Below, piece after piece: positions 34,147 through 41,791 of a stretch of 64,000 nucleotides of DNA. Location: NCBI RefSeq assembly GCF_021654035.1, contig NZ_JAJPDW010000004.1, positions 1 to 64,000 on the forward strand. The letters run 5' to 3'. Source of the DNA: Microbacterium aurantiacum. GTDB lineage: Bacteria; Actinomycetota; Actinomycetes; Actinomycetales; Microbacteriaceae. How positions within the stretch are numbered: the stretch's first letter is position 1; each line of letters starts with the position of its first letter. The position numbers and the translations under genes were made by a program. Below the pieces are notes generated by a model. The model searched no databases and was not told where the DNA came from. It saw nothing but the letters and a program-made list of their open reading frames with translations.

Positions 34147-35973
34147 TCAGGAGTGCACGCGGCGACGAAGCAGATCGATGCGCGACTGCAGCTGTGCGAC
34201 CGTCGCGTGCGAGACGGCGGGCCCGCCGCACAGACGCCGGAGCTCGGCGTGCACGGCGCCGTGCGGCTCGCCGGACTGACGCGCGTAGAGGCCCACCAGA
34301 CTGTTCAGCAGCTGCCGCTGCTCTTTGAGCGTGCGGTGCAGGGGCGCGGGGAGACCATCGTGCTCCTCCGCCGCGGGAGCCTGCGCCTCGCGGTCCTTCC
34401 GATGCCGACTCTGCCGAGCCTGCCGCTGCATGAGCAGGTCGTGGACGTGCTCCGGCTCGAGCAGCCCCGGCAGCCCCAGGAACTCCTCCTCCTCGGGCGT
34501 TCCCGGAACGGCCAGCTGCCCGAACTCCCGACCGTCGTAGAGGACGCGGTCGAAATGGGCGAGGGATCCGAGCGCCTGGAAGCTGAACTCCTCGGTCAGC
34601 GCGTCCGACGCCGAATCCTCGCGCTCCGCGGCGTCCATGAGGTCTTCTTCGGCGTTCCAGTCGTCGCCGTCCGACTCGCGGTCCAGGGCATGGTCGCGCT
34701 GCCGCTCGAGCTCTCCCGCGAGCGCGAGGAGGACGGGGACGTTGGGCAGGAAGACACTCGCCGTCTCCCCTCGCTTGCGCGCCCGCACGAAGCGGCCGAT
34801 GGCCTGCGCGAAGAACAGCGGCGTGGAGGCGGAGGTCGCGTAGACCCCGACGGCGAGCCGAGGGACGTCCACCCCCTCGGAGACCATCCGGACGGCGACC
34901 ATCCATCGACTCGTGCCCTTCGAGAACGTCTCGATCCGAGACGACGCCTCCGCCTCGTCGGAGAGCACCACGGTGGGCGCCTCCCCCGTGAGGGCGGCGA
35001 GGATCTCGGCGTAGGCGCGGGCGGCGGTCTGGTCGGTGGCGATGACCAGTCCCCCGGCATCCGGCACCTGTTCGCGGACCTCGCTGAGTCGACGGTCGGC
35101 CGACCGCAGGACCGCAGGGATCCATTCGCCCTGCGGATCGAGCGCGGTGCGCCATGCCTGGGAGGTGATGTCCTTCGTGTTGTCCTGGCCGAGCTGGGCC
35201 TCCATCTCGTCCCCGGCCTTGGTGCGCCAGCGCATGCTGCCGGCGTAGACGAGGAAGAGCACCGGGCGGACGACGCCGTCCTCCAGGGCCCGGCGGTACC
35301 CGTAGCTGTAATCGGTGCGCGAGAGCCGGATCCCCTTGGCATCGGGGTGGTACTCCACGAACGGGATGGGGGCGGTGTCGCTGCGGAACGGCGTACCCGA
35401 GAGCAGCAGCCGCCGCGTGGCGCGGCTGTAGGCCTCGCGGAGCGCATCGCCCCAGCTCAGCGCGTCGCCCCCATGGTGGACCTCGTCGAGGATCACGAGG
35501 GTGCGGGCATCGAGGACGAGCCGCTGATGCACGGAGGCCTTGACCGCCACCTGGGCGTACGTGACGGCGACCCCGTGATACTGCCGGGCCGGTGCCGCGT
35601 GACGGTTGCTGAACGCCGGATCCAGTCGGATGGACACGCGGGCCGCGGCATCGGCCCACTGCGTCTTGAGGTGCTCGGTCGGAGCGACCACGACGATGCG
35701 ATCGACGACGCCGCGACGCAGCAGCTCGCTGGCGAGTCGCAGCGCGAACGTCGTCTTGCCGGCCCCCGGTGTCGCGGCGGCGAGGAAGTCGCGGGGGCCC
35801 TTGCCGGGTCCGTCCGGGCCGTCCATCCCGAAGTACAGGTCGAGCGCCTCCGCCTGCCAGGCGCGCAGTCGCTGGGCGGTGCCCCACGGCGCGCGCTGCG
35901 GGTAGGTCGGTGAGAGGTGCTCGGCGGCGAAGCTTCCGAAGTGGGGTTCTTCGAGGGTTGCGGCCTCGTCCAT
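34147..35973 (-). CDS. DEAD/DEAH-box (SF2) helicase
   Basis: A 608-residue superfamily 2 ATPase. Motif I is TPGAGKT (68-74), Ia is VVAPTEHLKTQW, motif II is DEVHH (163-167), motif III is LSGTPFRSD, and motif VI is QAIGRFVRARKRG. The architecture resembles type III restriction or RadD-like helicases but there is no nuclease domain. The C-terminal 200 residues are helical and charged. The ATG at 35973 follows GGGAGG and is preferred over the adjacent GTG at 35976. There is no adjacent methyltransferase or nuclease, so a defence role is not supported; a housekeeping DNA/RNA role is more likely. Confidence 0.85.
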   Translation of the reverse strand: MDEAATLEEPHFGSFAAEHLSPTYPQRAPWGTAQRLRAWQAEALDLYFGMDGPDGPGKGPRDFLAAATPGAGKTTFALRLASELLRRGVVDRIVVVAPTEHLKTQWADAAARVSIRLDPAFSNRHAAPARQYHGVAVTYAQVAVKASVHQRLVLDARTLVILDEVHHGGDALSWGDALREAYSRATRRLLLSGTPFRSDTAPIPFVEYHPDAKGIRLSRTDYSYGYRRALEDGVVRPVLFLVYAGSMRWRTKAGDEMEAQLGQDNTKDITSQAWRTALDPQGEWIPAVLRSADRRLSEVREQVPDAGGLVIATDQTAARAYAEILAALTGEAPTVVLSDEAEASSRIETFSKGTSRWMVAVRMVSEGVDVPRLAVGVYATSASTPLFFAQAIGRFVRARKRGETASVFLPNVPVLLALAGELERQRDHALDRESDGDDWNAEEDLMDAAEREDSASDALTEEFSFQALGSLAHFDRVLYDGREFGQLAVPGTPEEEEFLGLPGLLEPEHVHDLLMQRQARQSRHRKDREAQAPAAEEHDGLPAPLHRTLKEQRQLLNSLVGLYARQSGEPHGAVHAELRRLCGGPAVSHATVAQLQSRIDLLRRRVHS

Positions 35974-36095
35974 CACACCTCCCAGCCTTCTCGACGCACG
36001 CCGGACACTCGACGCGCACGACGACTCACCACCCTAAACGAGCCGTCCGACACCCGGGCTACCCTGGGGAACGGTCACGAACCGTGAGGAGAGCC

Positions 36096-36953
36096 ATGCC
36101 GGACACCAGCGAGACACCCGCCCCGTTCGCCGCCGACCCGAGCGCCCACCCGTGGCGGCGCTACGTGGCCCTCGGGGACTCGTTCACCGAGGGCGTGGGC
36201 GACCCCGAACCCTCTCTTCCCAACGGTCTGCGCGGATGGGCCGATCGCGTCGCCGAAGTGCTCGGCTCGCAGGTGGACGACTTCGCCTACGCCAACCTCG
36301 CGGTGCGAGGACGCCTGATCGGACAGATCGTCGCCGAGCAGGTCGAGCCGGCGCTCGCCCTCAAGCCCGATCTCGTCACCTTCTCCGCCGGCGGGAACGA
36401 CGTCATCCGTCCCGGCGGGGATCCGGATGCGGTCGCCGAGCTGTTCGAGGATGCCGTGGTGCGGCTGAGCAGCGAGGGAGCGACCGTCGTGGTGTTCACC
36501 GGCATCGACACCCGGTTCACGCCCGTCTTCCGGGGGATCCGCGGCCGCGTGGCGATCTACAACGAGAACATCCGGGCGATCGCGGACAAGTACGACTGCA
36601 TCGTGGCCGATCAGTGGGCGCTGAAGGAAGTGCAGGACATGCGCTTCTTCGATGACGATCGACTGCACATGAACACCCTCGGCCACCACGAGGTCGCCCG
36701 CATGGTGCTGCGCGCGCTCAACGTCCCCAACGACCTCGCCCCGATGCAGCCGGATCCGCTGCCCTCTCGGACGTGGCGCGCCGCACGGCAGAACGATCTC
36801 GTCTGGGCGCGCACCCACCTCGTCCCCTGGGTGCTGCGGAGACTGCGTCAGCAGTCCTCCGGGGACACCGTCCACGCCAAGCGCCCCGAGCCGTTGCCGG
36901 TCGTGCGCGCCACGAACCCGCTCACGGATGAGGACGCAGCGCCCACAGGGTGA
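36096..36953 (+). CDS. SGNH/GDSL hydrolase family protein
   Basis: A 285-residue esterase-type hydrolase without a signal peptide. The four SGNH blocks are visible: ALGDSFTEG with Ser29, a Gly in block II (VRGR), AGGND near 98-102, and DDRLHMNTLGH with Asp188 and His191. The C-terminal 50 residues are basic and Pro-rich. It probably acts on acyl esters; the substrate is unknown. The ATG at 36096 follows GAGGAGAG. A TACCCT -10 box is at 36060-36065. Its 3' end overlaps the convergent methyltransferase gene by 32 bases. Confidence 0.9.
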   Translation: MPDTSETPAPFAADPSAHPWRRYVALGDSFTEGVGDPEPSLPNGLRGWADRVAEVLGSQVDDFAYANLAVRGRLIGQIVAEQVEPALALKPDLVTFSAGGNDVIRPGGDPDAVAELFEDAVVRLSSEGATVVVFTGIDTRFTPVFRGIRGRVAIYNENIRAIADKYDCIVADQWALKEVQDMRFFDDDRLHMNTLGHHEVARMVLRALNVPNDLAPMQPDPLPSRTWRAARQNDLVWARTHLVPWVLRRLRQQSSGDTVHAKRPEPLPVVRATNPLTDEDAAPTG

Positions 36954-37731
36954 CCGCGCTCGCGGCGGCGACGTTGAGGGAATCCACTCCCCCGGCCATC
37001 GGGATGCGCACGATCGCGTCCGCCGCATCGAGCGCGTCGGACGACAGTCCGTCCCCCTCGGCCCCGAACGCGACGGCGACGCGCGCCGGCGCCGTGGCGG
37101 CGAAGTCGTCCAGAGCGACCGCATCCTCGCGCAGGGCCAGAGCGGCCAACGTGAACCCCGTCTCCCGGAACAGGGCCCGCGCCTCCCGCCACTCCGGAAG
37201 CCGCGCCCACGGCACCTGGAACACCGTGCCCATGCTGACCCGGACGCTCCGCCGGTATAGGGGATCGGCGCACCGGGCGCTGACCAGCACGGCATCCGCG
37301 CCGAGCCCCGCCGCCGAGCGGAAGATCGCGCCCACATTGGTGTGGTCGACGATGTCCTCGAGCACCACGACGCGGCGCGCCGCCGACAGGAGGGCGCGGG
37401 GATCGACGGGCGCGGGGCGTGTCATCGCCGCCAGAGCACCGCGGTGCACCGCGTACCCGGTCACCGCTTCGGCGACCGCGTCCTCGACGAGGAGGATGGG
37501 CACCTCGACGTCGCCGGCGAGGAGCGCCTCGACCTCGGCGAGCCACTTCTGCTGCACCAGAACCGATCGCGGGCGATGGCCGGCCGCGATCGCCCGAGCG
37601 ATGACCTTCGCGGACTCGGCGATGTACAGCCCCTCTTCGGGCTCGCGCACCCGACGCAGCGCCACGTCCGTGAGGTCGCGATAGTCGCGCAGGCGCGGAT
37701 CGGCGGGGTCCGTGACGCGGAGGATCGGCAT
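36922..37731 (-). CDS. SpoU/TrmH-family RNA 2'-O-methyltransferase
   Basis: A 269-residue SPOUT methyltransferase. An N-terminal substrate-binding domain (about 1-100) precedes the SPOUT knot: VVVLEDIVDHTNVGAIFRSA (motif 1), AVAFGAEGDGLS (motif 2) and IPMAGGVDSLNVAAASAV (motif 3). It is probably an rRNA or tRNA 2'-O-methylase of the TrmH group; the exact target cannot be told. The ATG at 37731 follows GGAGGG closely. Confidence 0.9.
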   Translation of the reverse strand: MPILRVTDPADPRLRDYRDLTDVALRRVREPEEGLYIAESAKVIARAIAAGHRPRSVLVQQKWLAEVEALLAGDVEVPILLVEDAVAEAVTGYAVHRGALAAMTRPAPVDPRALLSAARRVVVLEDIVDHTNVGAIFRSAAGLGADAVLVSARCADPLYRRSVRVSMGTVFQVPWARLPEWREARALFRETGFTLAALALREDAVALDDFAATAPARVAVAFGAEGDGLSSDALDAADAIVRIPMAGGVDSLNVAAASAVTLWALRPHP

Positions 37732-37805
37732 CCCTCCACTCTGGCACCTCGCGTAACGCGCCGGAAAAGCGAGCGGCCTACACTCGTCACTCGGAAGGGG
37801 TACGC

Positions 37806-38660
37806 GTGACGACGCTGACCGGAGGCGATCCGCAGACGCAGGCCGCGATCGAGGCGGCGACCTCGGTGCTGGCCGGACGTCGCATCGCCGTCCTCACGGG
37901 CGCGGGGGTTTCGACCGATTCCGGCATCCCGGACTACCGCGGTCAGGGAGCACCCGTGCGCACCCCGATGACGGTCGAGCAGTTCCTCGCCAGCGAAAGC
38001 GCCCGCCGGCGGTACTGGGTCGGCTCGCACCTCGGATGGAACGCCTTCGCCGCCGCCGCCCCCAACGCCGGGCACCGGGCCCTCGCCGCGCTCGAGGAGC
38101 GGGGGCTGCTCACCGGCGTCGTCACCCAGAACGTGGACGGTCTGCACGTCCGCGCGGGGAACCGACGCGTGGTCGAGCTCCACGGGACGATGCGCCGGGT
38201 GTTCTGCGTGCACTGCGGGCAGGTCTTCGACAGGCGCGACCTCGCCGCCCGCGTCGAGGAGGAGAACCCCTGGATCCGGGTGCCGGAGCGCATCGCCCTC
38301 GGCCCCGACGGGGATGTGCTCCCCGAGAGCACCGACGGGTTCCGCATCCCCGTCTGCACCGTGTGCACGGGGATGCTCAAACCGGACGTCGTCTTCTTCG
38401 GCGAGTACATCCCGGCGGAGAAGTTCCGAGAGGCGGAACAGCTCGTCCTCACCAGCCAGGCCCTGCTCATCGCGGGGTCGTCTCTCGTGGTCAATTCCGG
38501 CATCCGCCTTCTCGAACGCGCGCGGCGGCGACGGATGCCGGTGGTCATCGTGAACCGTGGATCCACCCGCGCGGATGCGAGGGCCACCGTGAAGATCGAC
38601 GGCGGGACCAGCGAGGTCCTCGGCATCCTCGCCGAGACCCTCCCGGCGCTGTCCTCCTGA
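37806..38660 (+). CDS. NAD-dependent protein deacetylase (sirtuin)
   Basis: A 284-residue Sir2-family enzyme that removes acyl groups from lysines using NAD. NAD-binding AVLTGAGVSTDSGIPDYRG (28-46), TQNVDGLH (107-114), the catalytic His126 (VELHGTMRR) and four zinc cysteines (134, 137, 184, 187) are all present. The spacing between the two Cys pairs is longer than in CobB, as in class II-like bacterial sirtuins. The GTG at 37806 follows GGAAGGGG; a TACACT -10 box is at 37772-37777. Confidence 0.92.
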   Translation: MTTLTGGDPQTQAAIEAATSVLAGRRIAVLTGAGVSTDSGIPDYRGQGAPVRTPMTVEQFLASESARRRYWVGSHLGWNAFAAAAPNAGHRALAALEERGLLTGVVTQNVDGLHVRAGNRRVVELHGTMRRVFCVHCGQVFDRRDLAARVEEENPWIRVPERIALGPDGDVLPESTDGFRIPVCTVCTGMLKPDVVFFGEYIPAEKFREAEQLVLTSQALLIAGSSLVVNSGIRLLERARRRRMPVVIVNRGSTRADARATVKIDGGTSEVLGILAETLPALSS

Positions 38661-38669
38661 TCCGCGTCG

Positions 38670-38675
38670 TAGGCT
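38670..38675 (+). promoter_or_regulatory. -10 box of the histidine phosphatase gene (leaderless type)
   Basis: TAGGCT, then CGTCCC, then the GTG at 38682. Confidence 0.55.
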
Positions 38676-38681
38676 CGTCCC

Positions 38682-39275
38682 GTGACGCACCTGACGATGA
38701 TCCGGCACGGCCAGACGGACTGGAACCGGGATCTGCGCATCCAGGGTTCCACCGACATCCCCCTCAACGACACCGGCCGCGCCCAGGCCCGCGAGGCGGC
38801 TCAGGCCCTCGCGCTGCGCCCCGAGGCGCCCACGCGTGTGGTCTCGAGCGACCTGTCCCGTGCGCGTGAGACCGCAGAGATCATCGCCGAGATCCTCGGC
38901 CTCGAGTCTCCCCGCGTGTATCCCGCGCTCCGCGAGCGCGCCTACGGCGAGGCCGAGGGCCTGGAGACCGCGGAGTTCTTCCAGCGGTTCGGCGACTGGC
39001 ACACCGCGGAGGTCCCCGGCGCCGAGCCCTGGCCGGAGCTGCGCGCGCGGGCCCTCGTCGGACTCGCCGAGGCGGTGGCGGACATCCGCCGCGACACCGC
39101 GCCGGCACCGGCGTCACTCATCGTCGTCAGCCACGGAGCACTCATCCGCGAACTCCTGCGGCACGCCACGGCGGGCGCGTTCCCCCCGCCGGGCCAGCGA
39201 CTGCCCAACGCCTCCGCCTACGACCTGCGGTACGAGCGCGAGCGACTCAGCCTGCTCTCCTACGCCGGCGCCTGA
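38682..39275 (+). CDS. Histidine phosphatase family protein (phosphoglycerate mutase-like)
   Basis: A 197-residue branch-2-like phosphatase. The phosphohistidine motif is MIRHGQTDWN with His9; LRERAYGEAEGLE holds the proton donor Glu, and VVSHGALIREL near 150 holds the second His. Size and motifs match the broad-specificity phosphatases often annotated GpmB or CobC-like; the true substrate is unknown. The start is GTG, six bases after a TAGGCT box. The 3' end overlaps the convergent CitE-like gene by 16 bases. Confidence 0.9.
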   Translation: MTHLTMIRHGQTDWNRDLRIQGSTDIPLNDTGRAQAREAAQALALRPEAPTRVVSSDLSRARETAEIIAEILGLESPRVYPALRERAYGEAEGLETAEFFQRFGDWHTAEVPGAEPWPELRARALVGLAEAVADIRRDTAPAPASLIVVSHGALIRELLRHATAGAFPPPGQRLPNASAYDLRYERERLSLLSYAGA

Positions 39276-40084
39276 GCGTCCCCCGCCCGCGCGAGCACCG
39301 CGCGGGCGTGCCGGAGCACCGGCTCGTCCACCATGCGACCCTCGAACGTGAAGACGCCGCTGTTTCCGGCCGCGGAGGCCAGGACGCCGCGCGCCCACCG
39401 CAGGGTCGCGGCATCCGGTCGATACGCCTCGCGGATCACGGGGACCTGCGATGGATGGATGCACGCGGTCGCGGCGAATCCGGAGGCCGCGGCATCCGCC
39501 GCCTCGCGCGCCAGACCTTTCGCGTCGCCGATGTCCAGGTGGACAGCGTCGACGGCGGCGACTCCCGCCGCTCCCGCGGCCAGCAGCACGCGGGAGCGGG
39601 CGTAGCGGGCGATGTCGCGGTAGCGCCCGTTGGGCTTCCTGCTGGATGTGCCCCCGAGCGAGGCGACGAGATCCTCCGCGCCCCACATGAGCGCCTCCAC
39701 GCGCGGGAGCTCGGCGATGCGATCCGCACGCGCCACCCCCCGCGCCGTTTCGCACAGCGCGATGAGTCGGAATCGGGGGTCGATCCTGGCCAGCCGCTTG
39801 GGCGATTCCGCCTTCGCAACCATGATCCGTCGGAAATCGGTCTGCGACAGGGTCGCCATGTCGGCCACGAAGTCCGCGGACCCGACCGGGTTGACCCGGA
39901 CGATCACGCGTTCCGGATCGACGTCGGCCTCGATGAGGGCGCCACGGGCGTCCGCCTTCGCCTGCGGCGCGACCGCGTCCTCGAGGTCGAGGATGACGGC
40001 GTCGGCACGGGCGAGCGCGGTGCGGAATCGGTCGGGGCGGTCCGCGGGGCAGAACAGGAGCGCGGGGCCGAGGGCGAAGGTCAT
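39260..40084 (-). CDS. citE: CitE/HpcH-HpaI family acyl-CoA lyase
   Basis: A 274-residue TIM-barrel lyase like mycobacterial CitE (Rv2498c), which acts on malyl-CoA, citramalyl-CoA and 3-hydroxy-3-methylglutaryl-CoA. It starts GPALLFCPADRPDRF, with ILDLEDAVAP (32-40), the CoA/substrate Arg63 (VRVNP) and the metal acids Glu112 (LCETARG) and Glu137-Asp138 (WGAEDL). It is the last gene of the carboxylase operon and overlaps the maoC stop by four bases. No HMG-CoA lyase of the usual MvaB/HMGL type is in the operon, so this protein may take that step. Confidence 0.88.
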   Translation of the reverse strand: MTFALGPALLFCPADRPDRFRTALARADAVILDLEDAVAPQAKADARGALIEADVDPERVIVRVNPVGSADFVADMATLSQTDFRRIMVAKAESPKRLARIDPRFRLIALCETARGVARADRIAELPRVEALMWGAEDLVASLGGTSSRKPNGRYRDIARYARSRVLLAAGAAGVAAVDAVHLDIGDAKGLAREAADAAASGFAATACIHPSQVPVIREAYRPDAATLRWARGVLASAAGNSGVFTFEGRMVDEPVLRHARAVLARAGDAQAPA

Positions 40085-40590
40085 GGTGTCTCCGTCGGAA
40101 GGGTCGTGGACGTCGCATCGGCAGCGGTCGGGCGACACCACATCAGTGCGACCCGTGTCGCCGTCGCGACCACCTCATCGTCCTGGTTCCGGCCCACATG
40201 CGCCAGCGTCACCACCCCCTGACCGGTGCGCGACGCCGACAGCCTGCTGTCGACGACGCGCGTTTCGCAATAGAGGGTGTCCCCCGCGAACAGCGGCGCG
40301 GGGAAGGTCACGTCGGAGAGTCCGAGCTGTGCCACGAGGGTGCCCTGGGTGATCTGGGCGACCGAGGCCCCGACCATCGTCGCGAGCGTCCACATCGAGT
40401 TCATCAGACGTCGCCCATAGGGCTGCGTCGCCGAGAACGCCGCGTCCAGATGGAGGGCCTGCGTGTTCATCGTCAGCGCCGAGAACAGGACGTTGTCGGC
40501 CTCGGTGGCCGTTCGCCCCGGCCGGTGGAGGAACACCGCGCCGACCGGCAGTTCCTCGACGTAGCGTCCGCGTTCGACGATCGGCTCCAT
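40081..40590 (-). CDS. MaoC-family hydratase
   Basis: A 169-residue single hot-dog-fold hydratase. ATEADNVLFSALTMNTQALH carries the hydratase Asp and His dyad (D..(4-5)..H type) and FPAPLFAGDTLYCETRVV the second strand pair. It is the counterpart of Rv2499c and MeaC-like mesaconyl-CoA hydratases. In this operon the expected substrate is an enoyl-CoA formed by the carboxylase, such as 3-methylglutaconyl-CoA. The ATG at 40590 is favoured over the GTG at 40599 because TAGCGT lies seven bases before it. Confidence 0.88.
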   Translation of the reverse strand: MEPIVERGRYVEELPVGAVFLHRPGRTATEADNVLFSALTMNTQALHLDAAFSATQPYGRRLMNSMWTLATMVGASVAQITQGTLVAQLGLSDVTFPAPLFAGDTLYCETRVVDSRLSASRTGQGVVTLAHVGRNQDDEVVATATRVALMWCRPTAADATSTTLPTETP

Positions 40591-40597
40591 CCCGCTC

Positions 40598-40603
40598 ACG
40601 CTA
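40598..40603 (-). promoter_or_regulatory. Internal -10 box of maoC-citE (leaderless type)
   Basis: TAGCGT on the minus strand, then GAGCGGG, then the ATG at 40590. It suggests that maoC-citE can be transcribed separately from the upstream dehydrogenase and carboxylase genes. Confidence 0.5.
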
Positions 40604-40609
40604 CAGCGC

Positions 40610-41776
40610 TCACACCAGACCGAGCGAACGCGCGATCACGAGGAGCTGGACCTCGGTCGTCCCCTCGCCGATCTCGAGGATCTTGGAATCGCGGTAGTGA
40701 CGCGCCACGGCGAACTCGTTCATGAACCCGTTGCCCCCGAAGACCTGGGTGGCATCGCGGGCGTTGTCCATGGCCGCGTCGCTCGCGGTGAGCTTCGCGA
40801 TGGCCGCTTCGGTCTTGAACGGCCGTCCCGCGTCGCGCAGCCGGGCGGCGTGGTGCCACGCCAGCCGGGCGTTGTGTACACGCAGCTGCATCCTCGCGAG
40901 GAGGAACTGCATGCTCTGGCGGCTCGACAGGGGCGAGCCGAAGACGTTCCGGGACCGGGAGTACTCCACTGCGGCCTCCAGGCACCCTTCCGCGGCACCG
41001 GTCGCGAGCGCGGCGATCGCGATGCGCCCCTCGTCGAGGATGTGCAGGAACGCGGCGAATCCTCGCCCGCGCTCGCCGAGCAGGTGATCCTCCGGCACGC
41101 GCACGTCGTCGAACGCGAGGGGGTGGGTGTCCGATGCGTGCCACCCGACCTTGTCGTAGGCCGGCAGCACGTGGAAGCCCGGAGTACCGGAGGGGACGAT
41201 GATCGTGGAGATCTCCTTCTTCCCCTGGCTCTCGCCCGTGACGGCGGTGACCGTCACGAAGCGGGTGATGTCCGTGCCGGAGTTGGTGATGAACTGCTTC
41301 GAGCCGTTGACGACCCAGGCGCCGTCATCCAGACGCGCCGTGGTGCGGGTGGCGCCGGCATCGGAGCCCGCCTCCGGTTCGGTGAGCCCGAAGCCGGCGA
41401 GCGCGCGGCCGGCGACGAGATCGGGCAGCCACCGCTCGCGTTGCTCGGCGGTACCGAAGCGGAAGATCGGCATGGCGCCGAGGCTGACGGCGGCCTCAAG
41501 CGTGATCGCCATCGACTGATCCACGCGCCCCAGCGCCTCCACGGCCAAGCAGAGGGAGAAGTAGTCGCCACCCTGCCCGCCGACCTCCTCCGGGAAGGGC
41601 AGTCCGAAGAGCCCCAGCTCCCCCATCTGCGCCACGACGTCAAGCGGGAGGGTGCGAGTGCGATCGGCCTCGTACGACCGCGGAGCGACGACGTCGTCGG
41701 CGAAGGAGCGCAGCATCGCGGAGAGCTCGCGCTCTTCGTCTGTCAGCGAGGGATCGATCAGGGTGTTCTCGGACAT
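40610..41776 (-). CDS. Acyl-CoA dehydrogenase (FadE19-like, branched-chain)
   Basis: A 388-residue FAD enzyme. ALAGFGLTEPEAGSDAGATRT binds FAD and substrate; the C-terminal EIGEGTTEVQ places the catalytic base at Glu371, the position used by short/medium-chain and 2-methyl-branched enzymes. The position of the isovaleryl-CoA dehydrogenase base (Glu254 in the human enzyme) is Gly here (LDEGR). So despite lying in a leucine-type operon it may prefer 2-methylacyl-CoA or have broad range. It follows the biotin carboxylase gene after 15 bases. Confidence 0.92.
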   Translation of the reverse strand: MSENTLIDPSLTDEERELSAMLRSFADDVVAPRSYEADRTRTLPLDVVAQMGELGLFGLPFPEEVGGQGGDYFSLCLAVEALGRVDQSMAITLEAAVSLGAMPIFRFGTAEQRERWLPDLVAGRALAGFGLTEPEAGSDAGATRTTARLDDGAWVVNGSKQFITNSGTDITRFVTVTAVTGESQGKKEISTIIVPSGTPGFHVLPAYDKVGWHASDTHPLAFDDVRVPEDHLLGERGRGFAAFLHILDEGRIAIAALATGAAEGCLEAAVEYSRSRNVFGSPLSSRQSMQFLLARMQLRVHNARLAWHHAARLRDAGRPFKTEAAIAKLTASDAAMDNARDATQVFGGNGFMNEFAVARHYRDSKILEIGEGTTEVQLLVIARSLGLV

Positions 41777-41791
41777 GGTTCTCCTCGGTTC

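Noticed and set aside
34147..35973. SF2 helicase considered as part of a restriction or phage-defence system
   Set aside because: No methyltransferase, nuclease, toxin or mobile-element gene is adjacent, and the neighbours are housekeeping genes with their own promoters.
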